Shown one piece after another: positions 32,250-40,268 of a stretch of 64,000 nucleotides of DNA. Source of the stretch: Lentisphaerota bacterium (GTDB lineage: Bacteria; Verrucomicrobiota; Lentisphaeria; Victivallales; Victivallaceae); contig SUWF01000004.1 of assembly GCA_015061575.1 (NCBI GenBank), positions 1-64,000 of the forward strand. The letters are read 5' to 3'. Numbering within the stretch: position 1 is the stretch's first letter; every line of letters starts with the position of its first letter. Under the pieces are notes generated by a model. That model saw only the letters and a list, made by a program, of their open reading frames with translations. It was not told where the DNA came from and ran no database searches. A program made the translations under genes and the position numbers.

Positions 32250-33304
32250 AGTTCGGCCTTTCCTTTCAATGCCCGGACAAAATTCTGCAACTCGTTCCGG
32301 CTTTTTTCAAGCTCGCTGTATACAGGGATAGCGATTTGATAGGTGTAATACTTTCCGCCCGGCCGGAAGTGCCGCCGGAACCCCAGAAAACCCGGGGTGG
32401 AAAATTTTTCGCTGCTGTACCATACCCACACCAGATAGCGGTTCCGGCCTTTTTGGGCGTCGATTTCGGTGACAGCAAAGTTATCCTGCAAATAGTAAAT
32501 ATTTTCGGAATTGACCGTCCAGCGGCTGGTGCGCAGGCAGTGGCTGGCCGGGTGGATTTCGTGAATATCGCTGCCGCACTGCACTGCCAGCACCGATATA
32601 TCGATATTAACTTTGGTGTAACGATATTGCCGGACTTGACTGGTGACAAAAAAGCGGCGGGTATTTTCGTCAACTTGAATATCCCGTCCCCAAAATTCAC
32701 CGACATGAGCGGCAAATTCCGGCACCAGACTTTTGCCTTCAAAATAAATTTCTCCGGTATGCAGCAAAAGACAACTGCTGCCCAGCACGGCTGCGGTAAA
32801 CACTACCGTGGATTTTTTTATCCGCCACGCAAATTTCCAATTCCCCCATATCCAGAGCAAACATCCGGCAGCCAGCAAAAATTTTATTCCCCACGCCGCA
32901 TAGACCGGCACCATCAACACCAGCGATACCGCATAGCTGGAACTTGGCGTCCCCAACAGCATGATCACCGCCGCCGGCAGCAGCAGCGCCGCACTCTGCC
33001 ACGAAAAAAGCAGCCAGAATGCCGCATAGATCGTCAACACCGCCGTGGCCACACCTAATGCATTGATTTGGTGATAAGCCGTAGTCAAAGCCCCCGCCAG
33101 CATCGGCAGCAGCAGAAAAAGTGCCGTAAAATCGCATTTACCAAGCTTTTCTTTACGCAAAGCCACTGCCACTGCCGGAACTGTCAGCAAGTAAAATATC
33201 CAATCAAACTGGTCGAGCCGGGAACTCCGCCACGCCTCCAGCAAATAGGCGCAATTCACCCCCAGCGGAACCGCCGAAGCCAACAGCAGAACAAGCTTTT
33301 TCAT
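32246..33304 (-). CDS. Exosortase-associated EpsI-like protein with membrane domain
   Basis: 352 residues. About six membrane helices (residues 1-175) are followed by a soluble domain with IHEIHPASHCLRTSRWTV, resembling the HSP-x-x-C-x-x-x-x-GW region of EpsI-type partners, and an RNRYLVWVWY strand. EpsI-like proteins are found next to exosortases in exopolysaccharide loci and are thought to help process or localise products. The 4-bp overlap with the exosortase gene supports that role. Family assignment rests on the Cys motif and context. Confidence 0.65.
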   Translation of the reverse strand: MKKLVLLLASAVPLGVNCAYLLEAWRSSRLDQFDWIFYLLTVPAVAVALRKEKLGKCDFTALFLLLPMLAGALTTAYHQINALGVATAVLTIYAAFWLLFSWQSAALLLPAAVIMLLGTPSSSYAVSLVLMVPVYAAWGIKFLLAAGCLLWIWGNWKFAWRIKKSTVVFTAAVLGSSCLLLHTGEIYFEGKSLVPEFAAHVGEFWGRDIQVDENTRRFFVTSQVRQYRYTKVNIDISVLAVQCGSDIHEIHPASHCLRTSRWTVNSENIYYLQDNFAVTEIDAQKGRNRYLVWVWYSSEKFSTPGFLGFRRHFRPGGKYYTYQIAIPVYSELEKSRNELQNFVRALKGKAEL

Positions 33305-34164
33305 AATTCCGCCTCCCCGCTTTTTTTACTTGCCGAGCAAAAAATTTTCCCGACGGCCCCAAAAATCACCAATGCAAAAATTATCTGTCCGTAGCCTAAA
33401 ACCACATGCCAGGTGTTTTCCAGAACCGTTTCGCCGAACAGCATGTACAGCAGCACAGTCAGCACGATCCGCAGCGTGTTGCCCAGTATGATCGCCGGAA
33501 TGATGAATGCCAGATGCAGCAGCTTCCACAACCGTTTTTTATGCAGCATCTGCACGGCAATAAAAGCGATCAATATAAACGCATCCAACTGATTGATGCC
33601 GCTGCAGGCATCGGTTATAGCTATGCTCAAATTGGGCAAGCTCAACGAAGTTCCAACATGGACGACCTTGACGCCCAGCAAATTAAGCGTGATTCCGCTC
33701 AACATGGTTGCACTCAAACGCAACGGATAACTCAACAGCAGCATAAATTCTTCGTGATAAGGCATAAATACACAGCACCACAACGCCGGAGCCATACAGC
33801 TCGCCGCCATAAATGCTCCGCTGAAATACATCACCAACGCACAAATCAACAGCGTAAAAGCCAACGCCGTACTCAAACTGCCGGGGAAATCGTGCGTCGG
33901 CAGCAGTGCCAGAATATCAGCTCCGGCCAGCAGCAGATACGCCAGCAATTTGGTCTGCCAGTTGGATTTGCGCTGCAGCGTAACGGCAAAGGGTTTCAAC
34001 ATGAGTGCAATCAGCACGACCGCCATAGCCAAATCGACCAACGCTGCATCCCACATGCCGGATTTCAGCATCGGAAGTGCCGCAAAAAAAGCGATAACCC
34101 CCAGCAGTGCACCATACAGCACTCCCAGGGGATGTTTCATAAATCTGTGAAAAAATATCTTCAT
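33301..34164 (-). CDS. Exosortase
   Basis: 287 residues, about eight membrane helices. The three exosortase catalytic residues are visible: Cys187 in AITDACSGINQL, Arg232 in GNTLRIVLTVLL and His253 in NTWHVVLGYG. The enzyme cleaves C-terminal sorting tags of exported proteins and is thought to transfer them to a surface acceptor. Two tagged substrates (36379 and 37068) are in the same operon, as are the EpsI-like gene and a polysaccharide pathway, so a dedicated system is likely. Confidence 0.9.
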   Translation of the reverse strand: MKIFFHRFMKHPLGVLYGALLGVIAFFAALPMLKSGMWDAALVDLAMAVVLIALMLKPFAVTLQRKSNWQTKLLAYLLLAGADILALLPTHDFPGSLSTALAFTLLICALVMYFSGAFMAASCMAPALWCCVFMPYHEEFMLLLSYPLRLSATMLSGITLNLLGVKVVHVGTSLSLPNLSIAITDACSGINQLDAFILIAFIAVQMLHKKRLWKLLHLAFIIPAIILGNTLRIVLTVLLYMLFGETVLENTWHVVLGYGQIIFALVIFGAVGKIFCSASKKSGEAEL

Positions 34165-34167
34165 AAT

Positions 34168-36342
34168 TTACTGCGGCATCTTGTTAAGTTTTTTCAAACA
34201 ATCCTCAGCGACCCGGTTGCCCGGATCGACCACCAGCAGCTGACGGCAGACTTCCCGGAGCTTCTCGCGCTGTTTGCCCAAATCATAACTGCTTATACGC
34301 TGCTGCATACCATCGATCCATAACGCCTTGAGTTTGCGGCTGTATGGTGATGTGCCGGAGAGTTTGATCACCTCCGGAATCAGCTCGGACTGCCGGTTTT
34401 TCTGAAGTTTATCGCTGTAGCACAACTGAGTTTCCGGCAGTTCCGGCGACAATTTGTAAGCTTGCTGCGACAAATCCAACGCCCGGAGCAAATCGCCATT
34501 TTCCGCATACAGTTCGGACGTATTCAGCAAGATTGCCAGCTGATATGGCGAATTGGCCGGAAACTGCGCATACTTATTCAACGCCGCCTGATTCCGGCCA
34601 TTTTCCGCCAGCAGTCTGGCCGCCAGAAACAGCAGCGATTGGTCGCCCTTGGCATCGGCTTTATCCAACAACTCACAAGCCGCATTTTTATTGCCATTTT
34701 TCAACAGCAGCAACGCCTGACTCCAAGGCGCATACAGCGGGTTTTTCCGGCTTAAAAACCGCAGATCCTTTTCCCGTAAAGTCGCACTGGCAAAACGCCA
34801 GTATTCAGCGCACAATTCCGGCGAAAAATTTTCCATAAAAAGTTTGGATACCAACTCAAGATCATTCCGTTTGCCGGCCAGCATGATCTCATACCGCAGC
34901 ATATCCGCCTTTTTTTCCGGGAAAAGCTCCCGGTAATGCCGGATATATTTTTCCGCCGCCAGCAAATCGCCGGTCAAAAAATGTTCGATGGCAATTTTGA
35001 TGATCCCCGGATCGCTGCCGAACTTTTTCAGCGCATCCCGCAGCAGCGCAGCATTAACACTTTGGCCATTCCGGCCAGTCAGCAAGATGAATTTGGCGGC
35101 AAACGCCGTCGGCCGGCGGCGGTAAAGCATTTGCGCCAGCATCACCAGTGTATCGTTTTGAGCGGATGGTTTGCTCAGAGAGCTTTTCAGAACATCTTCC
35201 ACCATGCGGTCGGCCCGCTGCTGCAGATCCAGATAATTCCGGTGCGTCAGCAAATTGGCGTAACTTTGTCTGACTGCATTCAAATCATTACTGTAAATAT
35301 CCACACACAAAAACATAAATGCCGCCAGCGGCGTATTGATATTTTTCCGCAACGGCATGACCAGCTCTTTCAAGGCGGGCAAATCATTTTTGGCCAGCGC
35401 AATCAAGGCATCCAGATAATAGCAGCAGAGCATGGCACTGCTGCCGTTGTCAGATTGATACTGCTGCCGAAGCTGTGCGATCTTATCGACTTGATCCAAA
35501 AGACAATACAATTCGGCCGTCTGCAAGGCAACAGCCTGATCATGGTAGATCGCCAGATATTTTTCAAATACTGTCAACGCCGCTTTGAAGCTGCGGAAAT
35601 TGGCATAAAACCGCCCCAGTGCAGGTGCAAATGCAAATTCATTGAGTTTATACGCCCTGACCAGAGCTTCTTCGGAGCGTTTGATATCGTTGTTCAACAA
35701 GTAAAGTTCCGCTTGCGCAGCCAATATTTCCTGTTCCAGAAAAGCATCCTGAGCGGAAATTTTTTTCAAGTTATCCAAGGTAAGCTTTACCGGTTGATTG
35801 ACCTCTTTGTAGAGGATCGCTGTCAGCTGGCTCAAAGCGTTACCGTCACTGGTGCCGCCTGTTTTATGTTTATACTTCTGATAGTTGCCATTGCGTCCGG
35901 CAGCATAGAGCAAAAGCTGTTCTTCGGCCCCGGAAAGCTGCATTTGGTGCGAAAGAAAATTTTCCAACCGCTCAAATTCCCTTGCCATCTGCAGACTTTT
36001 GAGATAATCGGCTCTATTTTTGGCACTCAACGGGTTAAGTTTGTGGGCCTTGTAGCTGTAGTAGACCAATTCGGGATAAACTTTGCGTTTTTCGGCAATG
36101 GCCCCCAGGATAATGTAGGCAGCTTCGTTGTCATCATCATCGGCAATAAGCTGCCGCAGCTGCGCTTCGGCTGCGGCCAGCGACTCGGCATCTCCCCGCT
36201 GAAAATTACTTTGCGCCTGTTTAAAAAGCTCAACGTTCTGATAGTTGGAAACAAGCAAATACCCCATCAAGCCGATACAGCCGGCAAGTATAAGCAGCGA
36301 TACAGCTATCAAAATGAGATGACTTTTCCGCAGACGTTTCAT
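34168..36342 (-). CDS. Membrane-anchored TPR protein of the exosortase/polysaccharide operon
   Basis: 724 residues. An N-terminal signal anchor (LILIAVSLLILAGCIGLMGYLL) contains LAGC, so a lipoprotein is possible, though the helix runs on. The rest is helical with TPR-like units (AAYIILGAIAEKR, ALVRAYKLNEFAFAPALGRF, LLNTSELYAENGDLLRALDL). It resembles the large TPR proteins accompanying PEP-CTERM/exosortase loci, which may organise the assembly machinery on the periplasmic side. It lies 36 bases after the second substrate gene. Confidence 0.75.
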   Translation of the reverse strand: MKRLRKSHLILIAVSLLILAGCIGLMGYLLVSNYQNVELFKQAQSNFQRGDAESLAAAEAQLRQLIADDDDNEAAYIILGAIAEKRKVYPELVYYSYKAHKLNPLSAKNRADYLKSLQMAREFERLENFLSHQMQLSGAEEQLLLYAAGRNGNYQKYKHKTGGTSDGNALSQLTAILYKEVNQPVKLTLDNLKKISAQDAFLEQEILAAQAELYLLNNDIKRSEEALVRAYKLNEFAFAPALGRFYANFRSFKAALTVFEKYLAIYHDQAVALQTAELYCLLDQVDKIAQLRQQYQSDNGSSAMLCCYYLDALIALAKNDLPALKELVMPLRKNINTPLAAFMFLCVDIYSNDLNAVRQSYANLLTHRNYLDLQQRADRMVEDVLKSSLSKPSAQNDTLVMLAQMLYRRRPTAFAAKFILLTGRNGQSVNAALLRDALKKFGSDPGIIKIAIEHFLTGDLLAAEKYIRHYRELFPEKKADMLRYEIMLAGKRNDLELVSKLFMENFSPELCAEYWRFASATLREKDLRFLSRKNPLYAPWSQALLLLKNGNKNAACELLDKADAKGDQSLLFLAARLLAENGRNQAALNKYAQFPANSPYQLAILLNTSELYAENGDLLRALDLSQQAYKLSPELPETQLCYSDKLQKNRQSELIPEVIKLSGTSPYSRKLKALWIDGMQQRISSYDLGKQREKLREVCRQLLVVDPGNRVAEDCLKKLNKMPQ

Positions 36343-36378
36343 CTTTTTTATGAGTAAATATCTTCAGCATCAGAGGTT

Positions 36379-37071
36379 TTATTGGGCGCCATAAAGTTTT
36401 TTACGCTTTTTCAAATACACCAGCGTGCCGCCGCCAATTATCAATGTGGCAATGATCCCGGGCAGCGGCTGACCGGAAGTTGGCACACCGCTTGAAGTGG
36501 AAATCGCAAATTCAAAACCGGCCGGATTGAGCGCATTCTGGGATTTTTTGCCGTAGTCAACGCCAAAATCACCCCAATTAAAGATGATGCTCTCGCCGGA
36601 AGTGCCCAGCATCCATATATCGCTGTCCTGAGTGGTGGGACTGTACATTGTGAAAGTTTCTTTTTTACCGTTGCCGGAGGTGGTTTCCACCCACAGTACG
36701 ATCTTATCGCCGGGCGAAAATTCCCCCAACACCCCGCTTTTCATATCGCCATAATGCAGTTGGGGCATGGCTGCGGAACCTGAATTACCGCCGTTACTGC
36801 CGGGTCTGCCCGGACGTCCAGGACGACCGCCCTGATTGCCGCGGTAACTTGCTACATCGTCGTAGTTATACCAGCCGATATTGCTGATGACCGAATCGCC
36901 GATGGCCACACTGCTGCCGTCCAGCTTTTTTACATCCACATAAACCGTCTGTTTGGTATCCACAGCAAACCATGCTTCGCCGGTACCAGTCTGCAAGCTG
37001 TACTGCAGCGCAGCCGGAACCGGCACAGCAGATAATGCCAAAGCAGCAGCCAAAAACAGCGATTTTTTCAT
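36379..37071 (-). CDS. Exosortase substrate with SGQPLPGIIA tag and collagen-like run
   Basis: 230 residues. A signal peptide (LFLAAALALSAVPVPA) precedes a beta-rich region with SNIGWYNYDDVASY. A Gly-rich insert, GGRPGRPGRPGSNGG, is collagen-like. The C-terminus has the tag TSGQPLPGIIA, a hydrophobic helix (TLIIGGGTLVYL) and the basic end KKRKK, the three-part layout of exosortase sorting signals. The start at 37071 overlaps the previous stop (ATGA). No other domain is recognised. Likely a surface protein anchored by the exosortase encoded 2 kb downstream. Confidence 0.8.
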   Translation of the reverse strand: MKKSLFLAAALALSAVPVPAALQYSLQTGTGEAWFAVDTKQTVYVDVKKLDGSSVAIGDSVISNIGWYNYDDVASYRGNQGGRPGRPGRPGSNGGNSGSAAMPQLHYGDMKSGVLGEFSPGDKIVLWVETTSGNGKKETFTMYSPTTQDSDIWMLGTSGESIIFNWGDFGVDYGKKSQNALNPAGFEFAISTSSGVPTSGQPLPGIIATLIIGGGTLVYLKKRKKLYGAQ

Positions 37072-37664
37072 TTTTCCGAACACTCCTTTTTATTCTTGCG
37101 TATTTTTCTTATGCCCAGAGCGACTCCTCCCACCGCCAGCACGGCAATGATCCCGGGCAGCGGCTGACCGGAAGGCGTTTTATTGTTGGAATTGGCCGAA
37201 TTGACCGTAAAAACATAGTATTCCTGAGTGCCGTTGGAACCGAAATTACCACCGGCAACACTGAATCCGCCGTTGATTTCCCGGGATTTGCCCCAGATGA
37301 TATTATCCGCAGCCTTTTTATCGGGCTTGGTCGAGGTGTACACATCGCCAACATTATCTTTTACCCAGAAACCGATACGGTCTTTTTCCGTAAACGTGGC
37401 TGACACACCATTTTTGAACGAACCGGATGCGCCGGTATCAAGGTTGTACCAGCCGTAATCGGCATAGCTCTGTCCCCGGTCGATATAGTTATCCTGACCG
37501 TTGTCTTTATCTTTCCGGCTTTCGATAGACAAATCAAATGCCAACGTCGTATCGCCATCAAAAGTCAAATACCCCTGATTTCCCTTGACATTGTACTGAT
37601 AGGCTGCTTGTGCCGACCCAAACATCACCAACATAACTGCAACAGAAAAAATCTTGCTCAACAT
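37068..37664 (-). CDS. Exosortase substrate with SGQPLPGIIA tag
   Basis: 198 residues, first gene of the polysaccharide operon. Signal peptide (MLSKIFSVAVMLVMFGSAQA), a beta-rich body with YADYGWYNLDTGAS that recalls the GWYN segment of its neighbour, and a C-terminal PSGQPLPGIIA tag followed by VLAVGGVALGI and a basic tail (RKIRKNKK). The tag DNA is identical to that of the next gene over 32 bases, while the bodies differ. Preceded by AAGGAA and a leader of about 125 bases. Confidence 0.8.
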   Translation of the reverse strand: MLSKIFSVAVMLVMFGSAQAAYQYNVKGNQGYLTFDGDTTLAFDLSIESRKDKDNGQDNYIDRGQSYADYGWYNLDTGASGSFKNGVSATFTEKDRIGFWVKDNVGDVYTSTKPDKKAADNIIWGKSREINGGFSVAGGNFGSNGTQEYYVFTVNSANSNNKTPSGQPLPGIIAVLAVGGVALGIRKIRKNKKECSEK

Positions 37665-37978
37665 ATTGAAGTTTCCTTAATATTTTCCGGATCTATCGAC
37701 CGATTTATTTTTGTCGTAAAACTTCCAGTGCGCTCCAGCTCAAGCCGTTTTTCCGCAACTTGCATTCCGGAGCTCTTACACACCATTAGATTATAATATA
37801 ACATAAAAACCCGTAAAAATCAAGTTTTTGTCCTTCATTCTCGCATTTATTTGCGCAATAACCACACCAAAACAACCGTTCTCCGGCCGATCTGGTTTTC
37901 AAAAGCGCTTCAAACGGTTGACTTTTTTACATTTTGTGCTATATTTCCAGCTCATTTACAGCGCTGGAGAAGTAAAAA
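37665..37978. promoter_or_regulatory. Divergent promoter region between the polysaccharide operon and the KamA gene
   Basis: Minus strand: TTGATT (37818-37823), 17 bases, TATATT (37795-37800), giving a leader of about 125 bases before the 37664 start. In that leader GCTCC...GGAGC and CAAG...CTTG can pair in nested fashion. Plus strand: TTGACT (37918-37923), 16 bases, TATATT (37940-37945) with an extended TGC before the -10, serving the KamA-family gene; GGAGA at 37966-37970 is its ribosome-binding site. Confidence 0.7.
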
Positions 37979-39028
37979 ATGGAAAAATGGAAGAAAATTC
38001 TGGCCGATGCCGTATGCGACCCAACTGAATTGGCGGAATATTTTCACTTGCCGCCGGAAGATTTACATAAAGTCAATGCGGTATTTCCCTGCCGCATCCC
38101 CCGCACTATGCTGAAAAAGATCCAGTCGCCCGGCGATCCAATTTTCCGGCAATGTGTCCCGGATCCGGCAGAATTAACTGACAGCAGCGAACTTATGAAT
38201 GATCCACTGGGCGAGATACGCTTCAAAAAAAGCGAGGCTATCGTGCAGAAATATCCGGATCGATGTCTTTTTCTGGTTTCCGGTGAATGTGCCATGTATT
38301 GCCGCTTCTGTACCCGCAAGCGCAAATTCCGCCAGCCGTTTATCATCACTCAACAGGATATTGACGAAGGACTTGACTACATTGCCAACCATAAAGAATT
38401 GCGTGACGTTTTAATATCCGGAGGCGATCCGCTCCTGCTTGATGATGACCAAATTGAATACATTTTGCAGGGCATCTGCCAAAACGATCATATCAAGATC
38501 ATCCGCATCGGCAGCCGTGCCCCGGCAGTATTGCCGGAAAGAGTCACTCCCAAGCTGATAAAAGTGCTGAAAAAATACCATCCGCTGTATATGAATATCC
38601 ACTTCAACCACCCAGCTGAACTGGATGGAACCGTCTGCAAAGCCCTGAGGCGTTTGGCAGATGCCGGAATCGTCCTGGGCAGTCAGACTGTTTTGCTCAA
38701 AGGCGTCAACGACGATCCCGAAGTTATGCGGCAGTTGATGTGGAAGCTGTTGGAAAACCGGGTAAGGCCGTACTATATTTTTCAGTGCGATCTGATCTAC
38801 GGAACCTCGCACTTCCGCACTCCTCTGCAAACCGGTATTGAAATAGTCAAAGCACTGCGCGGCTGGTCATCGGGCATGGCCAATGCGCATTTTGTCATTG
38901 ACCTGCCAGGCGGCGGCGGCAAAGTTCCCATTGCGCCGGATTATCTGATCGAAAGATGCGGCAAGTACCGGAAATACCGCAACTACTGCAACGAAGAATA
39001 CCTTTACTGCGATATCGACCCGGCATGA
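37979..39028 (+). CDS. KamA-family radical SAM aminomutase (EpmB-like)
   Basis: 349 residues. The radical SAM cysteines are in ECAMYCRFCTRKRKF (C-x3-C-x2-C). LISGGDPLLL, IRIGSRAPAVLPERV and MNIHFNHPAEL follow the lysine 2,3-aminomutase pattern, and PGGGGKVPI holds the PLP-binding lysine. The length, shorter than catabolic lysine 2,3-aminomutase, is close to EpmB, which makes (R)-beta-lysine for elongation factor P. No efp or epmA gene is in the window, so EpmB function is only a suggestion. Single gene with its own promoter. Confidence 0.88.
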   Translation: MEKWKKILADAVCDPTELAEYFHLPPEDLHKVNAVFPCRIPRTMLKKIQSPGDPIFRQCVPDPAELTDSSELMNDPLGEIRFKKSEAIVQKYPDRCLFLVSGECAMYCRFCTRKRKFRQPFIITQQDIDEGLDYIANHKELRDVLISGGDPLLLDDDQIEYILQGICQNDHIKIIRIGSRAPAVLPERVTPKLIKVLKKYHPLYMNIHFNHPAELDGTVCKALRRLADAGIVLGSQTVLLKGVNDDPEVMRQLMWKLLENRVRPYYIFQCDLIYGTSHFRTPLQTGIEIVKALRGWSSGMANAHFVIDLPGGGGKVPIAPDYLIERCGKYRKYRNYCNEEYLYCDIDPA

Positions 39029-39091
39029 TCACATCCTGATCCTGACCTCCTGCATTAGCAGTATAAATCACAATAAAGTAAATGCAGATAT

Positions 39092-39147
39092 TTGCTTTTT
39101 CGGGAAAAAATGTTATATTTATATAACAAAAAATCTGTAACGTTTCA
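39092..39147 (+). promoter_or_regulatory. Promoter and probable LacI operator of the second sugar-use operon
   Basis: TTGCTT (39092-39097), 16 bases and TATATT (39114-39119) form the promoter. Downstream, TGTAACGTTTCA (39136-39147) is a LacI-type palindrome with one mismatch between half-sites. It lies at about +10 to +21, 27 bases before the lacI-type start codon, so autoregulation is likely. Confidence 0.6.
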
Positions 39148-39173
39148 GAAAAACATTCAAGGAGCTATCCGCA

Positions 39174-40259
39174 ATGGCTGTTTCAACACCTGCCAAACGT
39201 GCCACCATCACTTCCATAGCCAGAGAGCTGGGCTTTGGAACCTCCACGGTTTCATTCTGCCTCTCGGGCAAGGCGGCTCAGTACGGCATCAAAGCAGAAA
39301 CGGCCCAACTTATTTGCGCTCACGCTGCCAAGGTTGGTTATGTGGTAAATTCAGCAGCCCGGCAGCTGCGCGATCAAAACACGGCCCCGCTGGGAATATT
39401 GTTCGATCCGCAAATGAGCGCCGGAGCAATGCCCATGCAGGCACTCAGCCACGCTTTGACCGAACTGAATAAACGCAATATCGAAGTACGGGTTGTGGCT
39501 GCTCCGACCTGGGAAGGCACCGTACAGCTGCAGCAGCTGGGGTGTAAAGAAGCGATCGTATTTTCAGCTTTTACCGAAACTGTCGGGTCGCAGCAGGACT
39601 TGGCAAACTCACTGGAACAATACCACTCAGCGGCAGAAAATATCAAACTTTTCTGCATAAACTACTCGTTTCATCACCAGGAACAGCCGCTTTTCCCCAA
39701 CATCATCCGGCTGGGTATTCACCGCGGCATGGTCAATCAGGCGTTGAGCGATTATCTGCTCAAGCAGAATAACGGCGGCATGATCATGATTTCAAGCTGG
39801 AGCAAGATCGATCCCGATAAGCAGCATCACATTATTATGGATCAGCAGATCAATGCAGATAATTCACCGTATGAATTGGGGCGGGTCTGGGCGCAGCACT
39901 ATCTTGCTTTGCGCAAAAAACACCGGATCATCGCCATTATGAGCGGCGACGACCGGATCAGTGCCGGACTGCTGGCTGAACTGCTGGCCAATCAGGTAAA
40001 AGTGCCGCAGGATGTCCGGGTGATAAGTTTTGACAATCTGGATTTTGGCGGCTGTCTGCCGGTACCGCTGACCAGCTGGGGCGTTCCGCTGCAAACTCAT
40101 GTGCAAATGGTGCTGGATCATATTCTGAATAACCAGCCGCTTCCGGAGCGGGTATTGAGTATTCCGGAATTTTCGTGGCGGTGCAGTTCCGGCTTCACGC
40201 CGCTTGAACAACAGGAATTTATGCAAATAATTACAAATTTATGCAAAAACCAACGATAG
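39174..40259 (+). CDS. LacI-family transcriptional regulator
   Basis: 361 residues. The helix-turn-helix is TITSIARELGFGTSTVSFC (residues about 12-30), followed by a hinge (AARQLRDQ) and a periplasmic-binding-protein-like domain ending VRVISFDNLDFGG and VPLTSWG. It is a paralogue of the regulator at 1896, sharing a distinctive C-terminal SWR motif. First gene of an operon with a very large secreted protein and a pseudopilin. The inducer is unknown. Confidence 0.9.
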   Translation: MAVSTPAKRATITSIARELGFGTSTVSFCLSGKAAQYGIKAETAQLICAHAAKVGYVVNSAARQLRDQNTAPLGILFDPQMSAGAMPMQALSHALTELNKRNIEVRVVAAPTWEGTVQLQQLGCKEAIVFSAFTETVGSQQDLANSLEQYHSAAENIKLFCINYSFHHQEQPLFPNIIRLGIHRGMVNQALSDYLLKQNNGGMIMISSWSKIDPDKQHHIIMDQQINADNSPYELGRVWAQHYLALRKKHRIIAIMSGDDRISAGLLAELLANQVKVPQDVRVISFDNLDFGGCLPVPLTSWGVPLQTHVQMVLDHILNNQPLPERVLSIPEFSWRCSSGFTPLEQQEFMQIITNLCKNQR

Positions 40260-40268
40260 GAGAAAAAA

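Noticed and set aside
37901-37914. LacI-like site near the KamA promoter (AAGCGCTT core)
   Set aside because: Only 8 bases are palindromic, it lies upstream of the -35 box and no regulator gene is adjacent.
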